A stretch of DNA of 64,000 bases from Maricaulis sp. (GCF_015665295.1 NZ_JADFAJ010000015.1:35503-99502); one strand, 5' to 3'. Positions 8,571-16,596 are shown, counted from the first letter of the stretch. Translations and numbers: made by a program. Notes: generated from the letters alone by a model not told the origin.

Positions 8571-9071
8571 ATGAGAATACAATCCCTCCTGAACCCGCTC
8601 AGCCTGCGCCGGCAGAATGCGGAATCGCGACTCTGGCCCGCTGAAATGCGCCGAGTTCACGACGAAGTGGACCGCGCCTTCGGCGATCTATTCGCCAGCA
8701 CGCAATTGCCGCTGACGAATGGCGACGGGACCGAGGCCTTTTTCGCCGACATGGATATCTGCGAAAGCGACGATGCCGTGGAGGTCACCTTGGACGTGCC
8801 CGGCCTCAAGCGGGAAGAGATCGAGATCGACCTGGCTGGAGACCGCCTGACCGTCTCCGGCAAGCGCGAATGGAAAGAGGAAAAGAAAGGCAAGAATTTT
8901 TACCGGGCCGAACGCGGACATGGCGAATTCTCTCGCTCCGTTCGCCTGCCCGACGAAGTCGATGCTGCCAAGATCAAGGCGGACCTCAAGGACGGGGTGC
9001 TCCAAATTCACCTGCCCAAGGCGCCCCAGGCGAAACAGGCCCGCAAGAAAATCGAGATTCACACCAGCTGA
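8571..9071 (+). CDS. Small heat-shock protein, Hsp20/alpha-crystallin family
   Basis: Protein of 166 residues starting at an ATG with an upstream AGAGAGG site. The alpha-crystallin domain covers about residues 55-155: FFADMDICESDDAVEVTLDV, the GLKREEIEIDL and LTVSGKRE strands, GEFSRSVRLPDEVD, and the conserved DGVLQIHLPK motif near the C-terminus; the tail has the KKIEI pattern resembling the I-x-I oligomer anchor. An ATP-independent chaperone that holds unfolding proteins. Likely co-transcribed with the CBS-domain gene 34 bp downstream. Regulation by FixK rather than by a ROSE or CIRCE element is suggested, since neither of those was seen. Confidence 0.9.
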   Translation: MRIQSLLNPLSLRRQNAESRLWPAEMRRVHDEVDRAFGDLFASTQLPLTNGDGTEAFFADMDICESDDAVEVTLDVPGLKREEIEIDLAGDRLTVSGKREWKEEKKGKNFYRAERGHGEFSRSVRLPDEVDAAKIKADLKDGVLQIHLPKAPQAKQARKKIEIHTS

Positions 9072-9105
9072 CCGGCACCCCCGAATGCCGCAAAGGAGGT
9101 AAACC

Positions 9106-9534
9106 ATGCAGGTCAAGGACATCATGACTCCCAATGCGACGACGATCCAGAACGGCGCGTCGCTGACACGGGCGGCTCACCTGATGCGCGATACCAATAT
9201 CGGCTTCATTCCCGTCGTCGACGGCAAGCGCCTTGTGGGGATAATCACTGATCGGGATATCGTCATTCGAGCGATTGCGGACAACCGGCCGGCCTCGGAG
9301 GATACCGTCGGCGATGTCATGAGCGACAATCCGGTCTGCTGCCAGGAAAACGACGATGTGAATGACGTCGTTCGCAAGATGGAGAAATACCGGATCCGCC
9401 GCCTTCCGGTCATCGACAACAATCACACCATCGTCGGCGTGGTGGCCCTCGGCGACATCGCCCAGCGCATGTCACACGCCGTGTCGGGAGAGGTCCTGAG
9501 TACGGTTTCCAGCCACGGCGATCTGGTGGCCTAG
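9106..9534 (+). CDS. Tandem CBS-domain protein
   Basis: Protein of 142 residues with a very strong ribosome site (AAAGGAGG) 6 bp before the ATG. Two CBS motifs fill the whole chain: residues 1-60 (VKDIMTPNATTIQNGASL... VGIITDRDI) and residues 72-130 (DVMSDNPVCCQENDDV... RLPVIDNNHTIVGVVALGDI). Stand-alone CBS pairs bind adenine nucleotides and act as energy or ionic-strength sensors, usually on a partner enzyme. No partner domain is fused here; the hsp20 gene upstream is probably in the same transcript. Confidence 0.85.
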   Translation: MQVKDIMTPNATTIQNGASLTRAAHLMRDTNIGFIPVVDGKRLVGIITDRDIVIRAIADNRPASEDTVGDVMSDNPVCCQENDDVNDVVRKMEKYRIRRLPVIDNNHTIVGVVALGDIAQRMSHAVSGEVLSTVSSHGDLVA

Positions 9535-9645
9535 AGCACTTCAGGCAAAAGTCGGGACCGGTTCTGCAGTTCGAGAACGCCATCACTCAAAAAGCCAGAG
9601 CAATTTCATCGATCTCAATTGCGCTGAAAATGCTCTGGACTTCGC
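9535..9645. repeat. REP-like intergenic element
   Basis: The stretch begins AGAGCACTTCAGGCAAAAGT, continues with GGGACCGGTTCTGCAGTTCG, and is followed by an imperfect inverted repeat AGAGCAATTT...AAAATGCTCT (9597-9638). It resembles the AGAGCA/TGCTCT palindromic units that are common between genes in alphaproteobacteria. It could act as a transcript end for the CBS gene. Copy number cannot be judged from this window. Confidence 0.4.
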
Positions 9646-9689
9646 ATCGTTCGACAGGCGGGGCCGGTCCCGCCTCTCTTTCTACACGT

Positions 9690-9893
9690 TCAGATCCCGC
9701 TATTCCCGCCGCCTTCGCTGCTCCACTCACGCCAATGTGTTGGATCGACATCGACGCGCTGGCCGGTCGACGCATCGTGCCAGCCGACACTGCCGCGGCG
9801 ACAAGGAAAGACAAGCGGATGCGCCTCCCCCTCATCGATCACCGCGAGTTCGATGTCCCGATCCTCCGGAGCCGTCCCGATTTCACGCCACAT
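9690..9893 (-). CDS. Small conserved hypothetical protein
   Basis: A 67-residue frame beginning MWREIGTAPEDRDIELAVID and ending near PTHWREW. The pattern (WREI.TAP.D..IELAVID, VFPCRR, VDV.PTHWREW) is like small uncharacterised alphaproteobacterial proteins of similar length that I recall, and the composition is protein-like, unlike the overlapping frames. An alternative ATG five codons upstream (9908) exists; neither has a clear ribosome site. No function known. Isolated and on the opposite strand to its left neighbours. Confidence 0.5.
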   Translation of the reverse strand: MWREIGTAPEDRDIELAVIDEGEAHPLVFPCRRGSVGWHDASTGQRVDVDPTHWREWSSEGGGNSGI

Positions 9894-9908
9894 ACAATAC
9901 AATCCCAT

Positions 9909-10410
9909 AATTGCGAGACGGTTTCTATCCCGAACCCCGTACCAGTCCAGAGTCGGCAGCAGACCGCGGGCCGCTTCAGGTCACTGCGATCGCCATACTG
10001 GCAGAAAGCCGGATATGGGCGCACGCGAAAACAGGTCACGACGGGCAGTTTCCAAGCCGCCGCATCCACGCATGGCAGCGGGAACACCCTGAACGAACGG
10101 CCCTCGCGGCGCGATCGGCCCAGGATGAAGACGTCCGGCCGAGCGTCGGCTGCCGGATTTCCGATGAAAATGGTCTGCTTTTTGGAAGGGCGTGCGCAGG
10201 TACCACCCTTGGTGGCCGATGCCATCACGTCATCAGCCGGACCGGGGCCCGACTTGGGAGCTGTGTCGACGCCCTTGGCGCCAGCCTCCCGAGGTTCAGA
10301 GAAATCCCGGTGCCATTGCTGACGCGGGGCCGACCGATATTCAGCCTGGCAGAACCGATCGCTCATCCCCACCGGCCGGCCTCCCTACCCCCGAGCCGAC
10401 CGATACGCGT
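9909..10410. other. About 500 bp without a supported gene
   Basis: Long open frames exist on both strands here, but they overlap each other, have no ribosome sites and show no recognisable motif. No FixK box, hairpin with a T-run or repeat was found. Confidence 0.4.
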
Positions 10411-10845
10411 TCAGATGCGGCGCGCCGCTTCAGGCCACAACGCGCGCAGCGGGATGGGCAGCTGGTCGATCACTTTGCCGATCTCACCCGCATCAACCTT
10501 TGCGGCAAGTGTGGCGAAGACGCCTCGCACGACTGTCTGGGCATCCATGGGAAAGTGCGGCGGCAATTCCTGACCGACATGTTCGCAGAAAGCATCGGTG
10601 GAGCGTTCGCCGGTCGGCTTGCCCGCCAGGCGCCACCCCTCGAAGAACAGCCCCCGGATCAGCATGGGCAGCTGCGCGCCGAAATGCACCGCGCGCTCCG
10701 GCGGCAAACGATCGCGCAGGGCATGCAGCGTGGCACGCAGGGCGGAGTAGGCGTGCCGCATTTCGTCCATATGCAATTCGCTGGCGACCGCTTTGAGCCA
10801 GAGATTTCCTTCCTGCAGCGTGTGCTCGAATGTGGGATGGCTCAT
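10411..10845 (-). CDS. DUF2267 domain protein
   Basis: Protein of 144 residues with GGAGCG upstream of the ATG. The composition and layout (EGNLWLKAVASEL, HAYSALRATLHALRDRLPPERAVHFGAQLPMLIRGLFFEGW, a C-terminal VFATLAAKVDAGEIGKVIDQLP) match DUF2267, an all-helical family often encoded beside stress genes in proteobacteria. Function unknown. A FixK box is centred 65 bp upstream, so it is likely part of the same regulon as hsp20 and uspA. Confidence 0.8.
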   Translation of the reverse strand: MSHPTFEHTLQEGNLWLKAVASELHMDEMRHAYSALRATLHALRDRLPPERAVHFGAQLPMLIRGLFFEGWRLAGKPTGERSTDAFCEHVGQELPPHFPMDAQTVVRGVFATLAAKVDAGEIGKVIDQLPIPLRALWPEAARRI

Positions 10846-10903
10846 CTATCGCTCCATGGCAGAAATTCATCCGCCAATTTCGACTTCCGTCCGCCACCGG
10901 GCA

Positions 10904-10917
10904 TTGATCCAGGTCAA
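10904..10917. promoter_or_regulatory. FixK/FNR-type box
   Basis: TTGATCCAGGTCAA, 65.5 bp from the DUF2267 start on the minus strand. It could also activate a plus-strand transcript toward 11197. Confidence 0.75.
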
Positions 10918-11156
10918 TGCAGCAGGCTTCTGGTCATGGTGAAATGATCAGGTCGTACCGGGGAGGTGAGACCGGAGAAGCAAGGCCGTGAAGCGTCGCA
11001 AGGCGCGGAGCGGACCGAAGCAACCGACCGGTCCGCCGGTGAACCGATACGAACGGGCCCGCGGTCCGGCGCGTTGATCGCTCAGGAGGAGACTCTCGAG
11101 TTGAGAAACCGCCGCCGCGGGCATCGTGTGCCCATATTTGGACCCTGCGGTTGGTT
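10918..11156 (+). other. Gene-free interval, possible plus-strand small RNA
   Basis: Very GC-rich stretch between a FixK box (10904) and a plus-strand intrinsic terminator (11157). It holds a GGAGGAG sequence at 11084 followed by a TTG-started frame that does not stop before running antisense into the next gene, so a protein is unlikely. A transcript of about 250 nt from the box to the terminator is possible but rests only on those two signals. Confidence 0.25.
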
Positions 11157-11197
11157 GAAGAAGCCGCCGGACCTTGCAGTTCGGCGGCTTCTTTTCT
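11157..11197 (+). terminator. Rho-independent terminator (possibly bidirectional)
   Basis: Inverted arms GAAGAAGCCGCCG and CGGCGGCTTCTT with a 12-nt loop, followed on the plus strand by TTCTTTTCTG. On the minus strand it lies just past the phosphoribosyltransferase stop and could end that operon as well. Confidence 0.7.
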
Positions 11198-11205
11198 GTC
11201 CGGCT

Positions 11206-11874
11206 TCAACCCGCGCGTTCCGACGTGACTGCCCGGGCCCGCGCAGCCGCCAGTTTCTCAATCACCTCCCCGTCGCTGACCTGGTGGAAGTCGGCATAGT
11301 GAAGGCTGAGCGCCCTGAAGAGTGCCGGCCGGTCAAGACAGACGATATCGTCGACAAGAGGACGCAGCGCCGCGACCGTCTCCGGCGGGGCAACCGGCGC
11401 CGCCAGCACGATGGCTGCCGGGTTGCGTTGGCGGAGCCCCTTGATGGCAGCCCTTATCGTTGCACCCGTGGCGATTCCGTCATCAACGAGGATAACCGTG
11501 CGCCCCGATACAGGGACGGGCGTCTGACCGGCCAGATAACGCTGTCTGCGCCGTTCAAGTTCGTCGAGGGCCTTGTGGTAGGCGCGGCTGAAATCGGCCG
11601 GTGTCGCACGAACAAAGCGTATCACATCCTCGTTGCGCACAGCGATCGGATGGTCACCGTCGATTACCGCACCCATTGCCAGCTCGGCATGTCCCGGAAC
11701 GCCGATCTTGCGTACCAGCAGCAGATCCAGAGGCGCATCGAGATACCGGGCCACTTGTGCGGCAACCGGAACACCGCCTCGCGGGAGCGCGAGAACGACA
11801 ATTTTCTGGTCCCGATAATCCTTGAGGGCCAGGGCGAGCAGGCGCCCGGCCTCGTTGCGATCGCGAAACACCAT
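11206..11874 (-). CDS. Phosphoribosyltransferase-family protein
   Basis: Protein of 222 residues with the PRPP-binding motif VILVDDGIATGATIRAA near residue 125 and an N-terminal region typical of stand-alone 'phosphoribosyltransferase' stress proteins (FRDRNEAGRLLA, VLALPRGGVPVAAQVA, DLLLVRKIGVPGH). The true substrate of this subgroup is unknown. Its ATG shares one base with the stop of the upstream hydrolase (TGATG), so the two are translationally coupled. The pair hydrolase-PRTase is a frequent combination in bacterial stress islands, and some homologues fuse both domains. Confidence 0.85.
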   Translation of the reverse strand: MVFRDRNEAGRLLALALKDYRDQKIVVLALPRGGVPVAAQVARYLDAPLDLLLVRKIGVPGHAELAMGAVIDGDHPIAVRNEDVIRFVRATPADFSRAYHKALDELERRRQRYLAGQTPVPVSGRTVILVDDGIATGATIRAAIKGLRQRNPAAIVLAAPVAPPETVAALRPLVDDIVCLDRPALFRALSLHYADFHQVSDGEVIEKLAAARARAVTSERAG

Positions 11875-12572
11875 CAGCCTGATCCTTTCCCGTCTTCAGG
11901 TCGCGTGCAGAAACGCCGGAACCAGCCCGTTGCCGCATTGATGACCATGTCGAGCGTGCCGGGTTCGGTGAACAGGTGCGAGGCACCCGCAATGACCTGC
12001 AACCGTTTGGGCTGTCGGAGCCGGGCATAGGCCAGCTGGTTTAGCCGGAGAACTTCGCCGTCTCGGCTGCCTACGAGAAGGAGGGTCGGGGCCTCGACCT
12101 TGTCCAGCACTGCCAGCGCGAGATCGGGGCGGCCGCCACGCGACACGATCGCAGCCACAGATTCAGGGCGCTCTGCCGCCGCGCTCAGCGCAGCCGCACT
12201 GCCCGTGCTGGCCCCGAACAGGCCAATCGGCAAGCCGGTCACCAGCGAGGCGGCGGCAGCCCAGTCGATGGCATGACAGACGCGACGGGCCAGGACCGGG
12301 ATGTCGAAGACATTGCGCCGATCCGCCTCCTCATCGGACAAAAGGAGATCGAACAGCAAAGTGGCGAAGCCGGCACGGCCAAGGGCGTCGGCCACGTGAT
12401 TATTGCGTGGACTGAAACGGCTGGATCCGCTGCCATGAGCGAAAATGATCAGGCCGGCCGCCATTTCTGGCATCCGCAACAGTCCAGGCAGGCCCAGCGG
12501 CGGAATTCTGACATCGACATGACGGTGCCGGGAGCCTTCTCCATCCGTGGCAGACAGGGTTGGCGCAATCAT
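11874..12572 (-). CDS. Alpha/beta hydrolase (dienelactone hydrolase-like)
   Basis: Protein of 232 residues. Motifs: LIIFAHGSGSSRFSPRNN (oxyanion HG), the nucleophile elbow GLFGASTGSAAAL with Ser in GxSxG, an acid-bearing LLLVGSRDGEVL and a late His in GASHLFTEPG. Cytosolic, no signal peptide. The ATG at 12572 is preceded by AAGGAG; an upstream ATG at 12590 lies inside that site. A FixK box centred 57.5 bp upstream serves this gene and the divergent dodecin gene. Substrate unknown. Confidence 0.85.
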   Translation of the reverse strand: MIAPTLSATDGEGSRHRHVDVRIPPLGLPGLLRMPEMAAGLIIFAHGSGSSRFSPRNNHVADALGRAGFATLLFDLLLSDEEADRRNVFDIPVLARRVCHAIDWAAAASLVTGLPIGLFGASTGSAAALSAAAERPESVAAIVSRGGRPDLALAVLDKVEAPTLLLVGSRDGEVLRLNQLAYARLRQPKRLQVIAGASHLFTEPGTLDMVINAATGWFRRFCTRPEDGKGSG

Positions 12573-12622
12573 GAGGTCCTTCTCCTTCATCGACACGAAA
12601 CCCGTTCGCACGGCAATCGGCA

Positions 12623-12636
12623 TTGACGTGCGTCAA
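12623..12636. promoter_or_regulatory. FixK/FNR-type box in divergent promoter region
   Basis: TTGACGTGCGTCAA, 57.5 bp from the hydrolase start on the minus strand and 68.5 bp from the dodecin start on the plus strand. A single dimer site may control both directions. Confidence 0.75.
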
Positions 12637-12697
12637 TGCCTAACCATCGCGCGGCGCCGATACTGTCCGGATACGCAGCATGAAAGGAGGCACCGCC

Positions 12698-12907
12698 ATG
12701 GCCGTGCTGAAGGTAATCGAGGTTCTCGCGGAGTCGTCCGAAGGCTGGGAAGATGCCGCCCGGCAAGCCGTTGCCGAGGCCGTGTCCAGCGTGCGGAATG
12801 TGAGGTCGATCTATATCGAGAACTTCGAGGCAACCGTCGAGGACGACTCCATTTCGAATTTCCGGGTGAACGCCAAGATCAGCTTCGTCCTCGACAGCCT
12901 GACCTGA
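12698..12907 (+). CDS. Dodecin family flavin-binding protein
   Basis: A 69-residue protein starting MAVLKVIEVLAESSEGWEDA with AAAGGAGG upstream of the ATG; a start at 12680 would include that site. The family pattern is clear: SSEGWEDAARQAVAEA helix, then VRSIYIENFEATVEDDSISNFRVNAKISFVL strands. Dodecins form dodecameric shells that store riboflavin, FMN or CoA-containing ligands. The Trp in the GWEDA motif is the residue that stacks on flavin in known dodecins. Confidence 0.9.
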   Translation: MAVLKVIEVLAESSEGWEDAARQAVAEAVSSVRNVRSIYIENFEATVEDDSISNFRVNAKISFVLDSLT

Positions 12908-13127
12908 GATCGTGGAAACGCCGCTTCTATTCGATTGCCAGGGCATGGACGCCGGGACGAAATGGCAGGCGGATATCACGCCTCGTGCGGGCTCCGCGAC
13001 CTAGGCATCTATCTGAACCCGCCCGAAAGCCGTGCACTCTCGGTGAGCCGCCCGCCGGCCGCTATCGGCCAAGGCGCAACAGGTGGGTCCCAAGCTGGCG
13101 ATCGCGAGCTCCCGCTGATCAGGGCCC
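12908..13127. other. Non-coding stretch after dodecin
   Basis: No supported gene. Open frames here read through the downstream hexanucleotide repeat and have repeat-derived composition. Confidence 0.4.
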
Positions 13128-13216
13128 GACATCGTCACCGACATCGTCACCGACATCGACATCGACATCGACATCGACATCGTCACCGACATCGACATCG
13201 ACACCGCCATCGACGG
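13128..13216 (+). repeat. GACATC hexanucleotide / GACATCGTCACC tandem repeat
   Basis: About 89 bp made of GACATC units with interspersed GTCACC units, partly arranged as a 12-bp repeat. In one minus-strand frame it encodes a Ser-Met/Val-Thr low-complexity run, but no gene model fits. It may be polymorphic between strains. Confidence 0.75.
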
Positions 13217-13405
13217 GTCCGTAGGATTCGGGTTTCTCGAGGCGGTGGACGGCCGTTGATTGTATTTCATGTCAACAGCCTGCCACGCACGGACAGCGAT
13301 GGACTGCCCCCGGGCCGGCACCGGGTGTTTCACGAAGAACGCGGTGATGAAAGCCTCTTGGGCAAGCACGCTCTGCGCTGGACATTGGCCCAGCCATCAG
13401 CCGCA

Positions 13406-13441
13406 AAAGCCAAGCCCCGCGCTCACGATCGGGGCTTGGCA
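13406..13441 (-). terminator. Intrinsic terminator downstream of fixK
   Basis: Arms GCCAAGCCCCG and CGGGGCTTGGC with a 10-nt loop; on the minus strand the second arm is followed by TTTTG. Located about 60 bp past the fixK stop. Confidence 0.75.
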
Positions 13442-13498
13442 TGCAAGCGGGCAAGGGCTCGAAGGGACCATTCACAGACCGTTGCAGGACTTGCGGCC

Positions 13499-14179
13499 TC
13501 AGGCGAACAGCCTGTCATGCGCGTCGAGGCGCACCCGCCGCGCTCCTTCCAGCCGAATCACACCTTCGCCGCGCAACTGGGTGATCGTGCGGGACACGGT
13601 CTCGATATTCAGGCCAAGATGATCGGCAATGTCCTGGCGGGACATCGGGATCTCCACCACGCCCCGGCTGTTGAGACGATCGGCGGTCATGCGGAAGAAG
13701 GCGAGAACCCGGTCGGCGGCATTGGCCCGGCCGAGCAAAAACAGCTGCTCGTGCATACGGTGCAGCGCGTCACAGGATGATCGCCACAGCGCATTTGCCA
13801 GATCGCCATCCCTCCGGGCTCTGGAGAGCAGTTGCGCCCGGCCGACGATTCTGACCCGGCAATCGGTAACCGCTTCGGCGCACACGGAACGCCTCGATCC
13901 GCAATCCAGTCCGAATACGTCACCGGAAAAGTGGAATTCGCCGATCTGGCGCCGACCATCCTCGGTGAACTTGCAGATGCGCACAACACCCTCGGTCACC
14001 CGGTAGACCGCATCCGCGGCCTCCTCCTCGGCGAAAATCCCGTCATTGGCCCGGAAGCGCGCGGTCGACCCATCGCTCGCGAACAGGCTGGCGAGGGGGT
14101 CCCTCGCGTCGGCGGCGATCCAGGGCAATGCGGACACGGCACAATGCCGATTGTCCGTCGGAAGAGTGGCATTCAACAT
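13499..14179 (-). CDS. fixK: Crp/Fnr-family regulator, FixK type
   Basis: Protein of 226 residues from the ATG at 14179. A cyclic-nucleotide-binding-like beta barrel (FHFSGDVFGLDCG...) is followed by the dimer helix and a winged helix with the FixK/FNR pattern EIPMSRQDIADHLGLNIETVSRTITQL. The recognition helix E..SR is the one that reads TTGA-N6-TCAA, the box found repeatedly in this window. The N-terminus has a lone HC and lacks the CxxC-type cluster ligands of true FNR, so oxygen sensing should come from FixL/FixJ. Alternative start at 14209. A FixJ-like box lies upstream and a terminator follows. Confidence 0.85.
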   Translation of the reverse strand: MLNATLPTDNRHCAVSALPWIAADARDPLASLFASDGSTARFRANDGIFAEEEAADAVYRVTEGVVRICKFTEDGRRQIGEFHFSGDVFGLDCGSRRSVCAEAVTDCRVRIVGRAQLLSRARRDGDLANALWRSSCDALHRMHEQLFLLGRANAADRVLAFFRMTADRLNSRGVVEIPMSRQDIADHLGLNIETVSRTITQLRGEGVIRLEGARRVRLDAHDRLFA

Positions 14180-14257
14180 GGCAACCCCCGAATTGACAGG
14201 ACAGGCCATTTTCCTAGCGCGCACTCCGCAGGGGCGAAATTCGGATATTGTCCCTAA

Positions 14258-14270
14258 GGGAAATTGCGTA
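14258..14270 (-). promoter_or_regulatory. Putative FixJ binding site upstream of fixK
   Basis: Minus-strand TACGCAATTTCCC differs at two positions from the TAAGTAATTTCCC-type FixJ boxes I recall from Sinorhizobium meliloti fixK/nifA promoters. It overlaps the palindrome TCCCTAAGGGA at 14251-14261. About 85 bp before the fixK ATG. Confidence 0.45.
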
Positions 14271-14300
14271 ATCCGGCCCGCCCCGGTCACGCGCGCGGTG

Positions 14301-14918
14301 TCAAAAGCCCGGTCCGCGCGCGATAAAGGCGATGCGGACGACATCGGAGAGGCTGGACGCATCCAGCTTGCTCATCACATTGGCCCGGTAGATCTCGACC
14401 GTGCGGGCGCTGATGCCCAGATCATGGGCAATCAGCTTGTTGGGCCGCCCGGCAACCAGGCCGTCGAACACCTGCCGCTCACGGGCGGTCAGCGTCTCGA
14501 TCAGCCCTGCTGCCGCCTCGCGGCTGTGCTTTCGACGCTCCGCATCGCGACGATAGGCCAGCGCATCGTGCACAGTCTGGATCATCTTGCTGTCGTCAAA
14601 GGGCTTTTCGATGAAGTCGAAGGCACCGGCCTTCAGCGCCCTTACCGCCATTGGAACATCGGAATGCCCCGTGATCACGATAACCGGCAAGGTTTCATCG
14701 ATCGCCTGCAAGCGAACCAGCAAGTCGATCCCGGACAGCCCCGGCATGCGGGCATCGGTGACAACACAGCCCGGAGGCGCATCGGGCAGCCGCTCCAGAA
14801 AGCTTTCCGCGGACGCGTGCCCGGTCACGTCCAGTGATACAGCCCCAAGCAGAAAGGTCAGCGAATCCCGCATCGCTTCATCATCATCAATGACATGAAC
14901 GCGTTGCCGGTCACTCAT
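14301..14918 (-). CDS. fixJ: Response regulator FixJ
   Basis: Protein of 205 residues: receiver domain (VHVIDDDEAMRDSL, phospho-acceptor D55 in VVTDARMPG, conserved Thr in VIVITGHSD, Lys in FIEKPFDD) and a LuxR-type HTH (LTARERQVFDGLVAGRPNKLIAHDLGISARTVEIYRANVM). The DVPMAVRALKAGAFDFIEKPF segment is the FixJ/TodT signature. The ATG at 14918 is chosen; a GTG one codon earlier is equally spaced from GGAGGG. It overlaps the fixL end by 8 bp, so sensor and regulator are co-translated. Phosphorylated FixJ would activate fixK, which lies immediately downstream on the same strand. Confidence 0.92.
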   Translation of the reverse strand: MSDRQRVHVIDDDEAMRDSLTFLLGAVSLDVTGHASAESFLERLPDAPPGCVVTDARMPGLSGIDLLVRLQAIDETLPVIVITGHSDVPMAVRALKAGAFDFIEKPFDDSKMIQTVHDALAYRRDAERRKHSREAAAGLIETLTARERQVFDGLVAGRPNKLIAHDLGISARTVEIYRANVMSKLDASSLSDVVRIAFIARGPGF

Positions 14919-16449
14919 CACGACCCTCCGGGTCTATAGTTCCTAGCGTGAACGCGAACACTGTACCGCCTCCCGTATTGGACTCAACCCAAATACGGCC
15001 TCCATGCGCTTCTACAATCGTGCGGCATATCGACAATCCCACGCCCATGCCATGGGGTTTGGAGGTTACGAAAGGCTGGAAGAGTTTCGATGCGATGTAT
15101 TCGCTCAATCCCGGCCCCGTGTCGCTGACCCGGAATTCGGTATACCCGTCGGCTCGCAATCGGGTGGACACGGTGAGCGCCTTTCGATCGCTGCCTTCCA
15201 TCGCCTCCAGCGCATTGCGCATCAGATTCAGCAGGACCTGCTGGATCTGGATCCGGTCGGCGAGGACATGGCTGGCGCACGGATCGAGATCGAATCGCAC
15301 CTGGACGCCCTGGCCTTGCGCCCCGACAAGGGCAAGGGCTCCCGCCTCCTCCACCAGCTTGCCGACCTGCTCGACCCGGCGCGCACTCTCGCCATGCGCC
15401 ACGAACTCGCGCAACCGGTTGACGATCTGCCCGGCGCGCATGGCCTGATCGGCCGCTCGATCGATGGCCTGCACCAGGACCGCGGTCCCCGTGGCATTCC
15501 CCTGCTCTATCAGACGCCGACACCCTTTGAGATAGTTGGCAATCGCCGCAAGCGGCTGGTTCAGCTCGTGCGCGAGGCTGGACGCCATTTCACCCAGAGC
15601 CGTCAGGCGTGAAATGTGGGTCAGTTCGGACTGGAGCTCCTGCATGTGGACCTCCGCCTTCCTGCGCTCGGTGAGGTCCCGGATGAAACCAGTAAAGTAA
15701 CGCTGCTCGCCAGCTATCGTTTCCGCGATATTGAGTTCCATGGGGAAAGCCCCGCCATCCTTTCGCTCGCCCGTCACCTCCCGCCCGATTCCGATGACGC
15801 GTTTCTCGCCCGTTGCGAGGTAGCGGGCGAGATAGCCGTCATGTTTTTCGCGATAGGGCGCCGGCATCAGGATCGACACGTTGAGCCCGACGACCTCGTG
15901 AGCGGCATACCCGAACTGACGTTCCGCATTCCTGGAGAAGGCCCGGATGATGCCACGCTCGTCGATCGTGACCACGGCCGCGGGAACCGCCTCGACGACG
16001 GCGCTGAGATGCGCTTCGCGCAGACGCAGCACATCGACGGCCGCATCGATGTCCGCCCGGTCGCAGACCAGCTTGACGAAGCCGTTCAACCCGTTTTCGG
16101 CGTTTCTAACGGGCATGGTTATGACGGTCGCCAGGAACCGGTTGCCGTCCCTTGTCATCCGCTCGCCACGGTCTTCGTGAAAGCCCGCCTCGGCGGCAGC
16201 CGAGAGATGGGCGTCCAGCAGGGCGTCGGCCGGTGTGTGGGGCGACATGTCGGGCGGATAGAGAAGCGAGGCTCGTCGGCCGACAATCTCCGCCGGGGAC
16301 CATCCGGTAATACGTACAAAAGGCGCGCTGACTCCGGTGACCCGGCCGTCCGGGTCGAGCTCGAGAACTCCGCACCGCATCGCCGCATCGCCCAGTTCGC
16401 GAGGGTCGACTGGCTCGCGCTGCAGGAAAGAGGGAATCTTGCTGACCAT
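14911..16449 (-). CDS. fixL: Oxygen-sensing histidine kinase FixL (haem PAS)
   Basis: Protein of 512 residues from the ATG at 16449, the size of Bradyrhizobium FixL. Two PAS domains: residues ~20-135, and ~145-262 carrying the haem pocket, with proximal His H203 in YREKHDGYLARYL and Arg R223 in VIGIGREVTGERKDG, plus YFTGFIRDLTERR. Kinase core: phospho-acceptor H294 in SSLAHELNQPLAAI, N box MRNALEAM, and DTGPGLSEYI. No membrane segment, so soluble as in Bradyrhizobium. Deoxy-haem would switch the kinase on. An upstream start at 16521 exists; its ribosome site is too close. The retained haem ligands make oxygen the likely signal. Confidence 0.9.
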   Translation of the reverse strand: MVSKIPSFLQREPVDPRELGDAAMRCGVLELDPDGRVTGVSAPFVRITGWSPAEIVGRRASLLYPPDMSPHTPADALLDAHLSAAAEAGFHEDRGERMTRDGNRFLATVITMPVRNAENGLNGFVKLVCDRADIDAAVDVLRLREAHLSAVVEAVPAAVVTIDERGIIRAFSRNAERQFGYAAHEVVGLNVSILMPAPYREKHDGYLARYLATGEKRVIGIGREVTGERKDGGAFPMELNIAETIAGEQRYFTGFIRDLTERRKAEVHMQELQSELTHISRLTALGEMASSLAHELNQPLAAIANYLKGCRRLIEQGNATGTAVLVQAIDRAADQAMRAGQIVNRLREFVAHGESARRVEQVGKLVEEAGALALVGAQGQGVQVRFDLDPCASHVLADRIQIQQVLLNLMRNALEAMEGSDRKALTVSTRLRADGYTEFRVSDTGPGLSEYIASKLFQPFVTSKPHGMGVGLSICRTIVEAHGGRIWVESNTGGGTVFAFTLGTIDPEGRDE

Positions 16450-16596
16450 TTGCCCGTTGCCCCGGCCCGTCTTGCCGCAGGCCCTTTGCCGGCGCCCATG
16501 CGAGCCTGCCTTGTCGGACATCACCCTAGATGAGGAACAACCCTGCGGTCCAATGGCAACACCCTGCACGGTAAAGACCATGTTTGACGAAGATCT

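Noticed and set aside
9630..10372. Overlapping 230- and 177-codon frames on opposite strands
   Set aside because: No ribosome site, no motif, and they overlap each other; only the small minus-strand frame at 9690-9893 looks protein-like.
11101..11156. Possible short leader peptide with TTG start after GGAGGAG
   Set aside because: The frame does not stop before the terminator and runs antisense through the phosphoribosyltransferase gene.
13128..13216. Possible CRISPR array
   Set aside because: Units are 6-12 bp and contiguous with no spacers, and no cas gene is present; it is a simple tandem repeat.
13001..13369. 122-codon minus-strand frame with a Ser-Met run
   Set aside because: Most of its centre is the translated hexanucleotide repeat; no start signal or family pattern.
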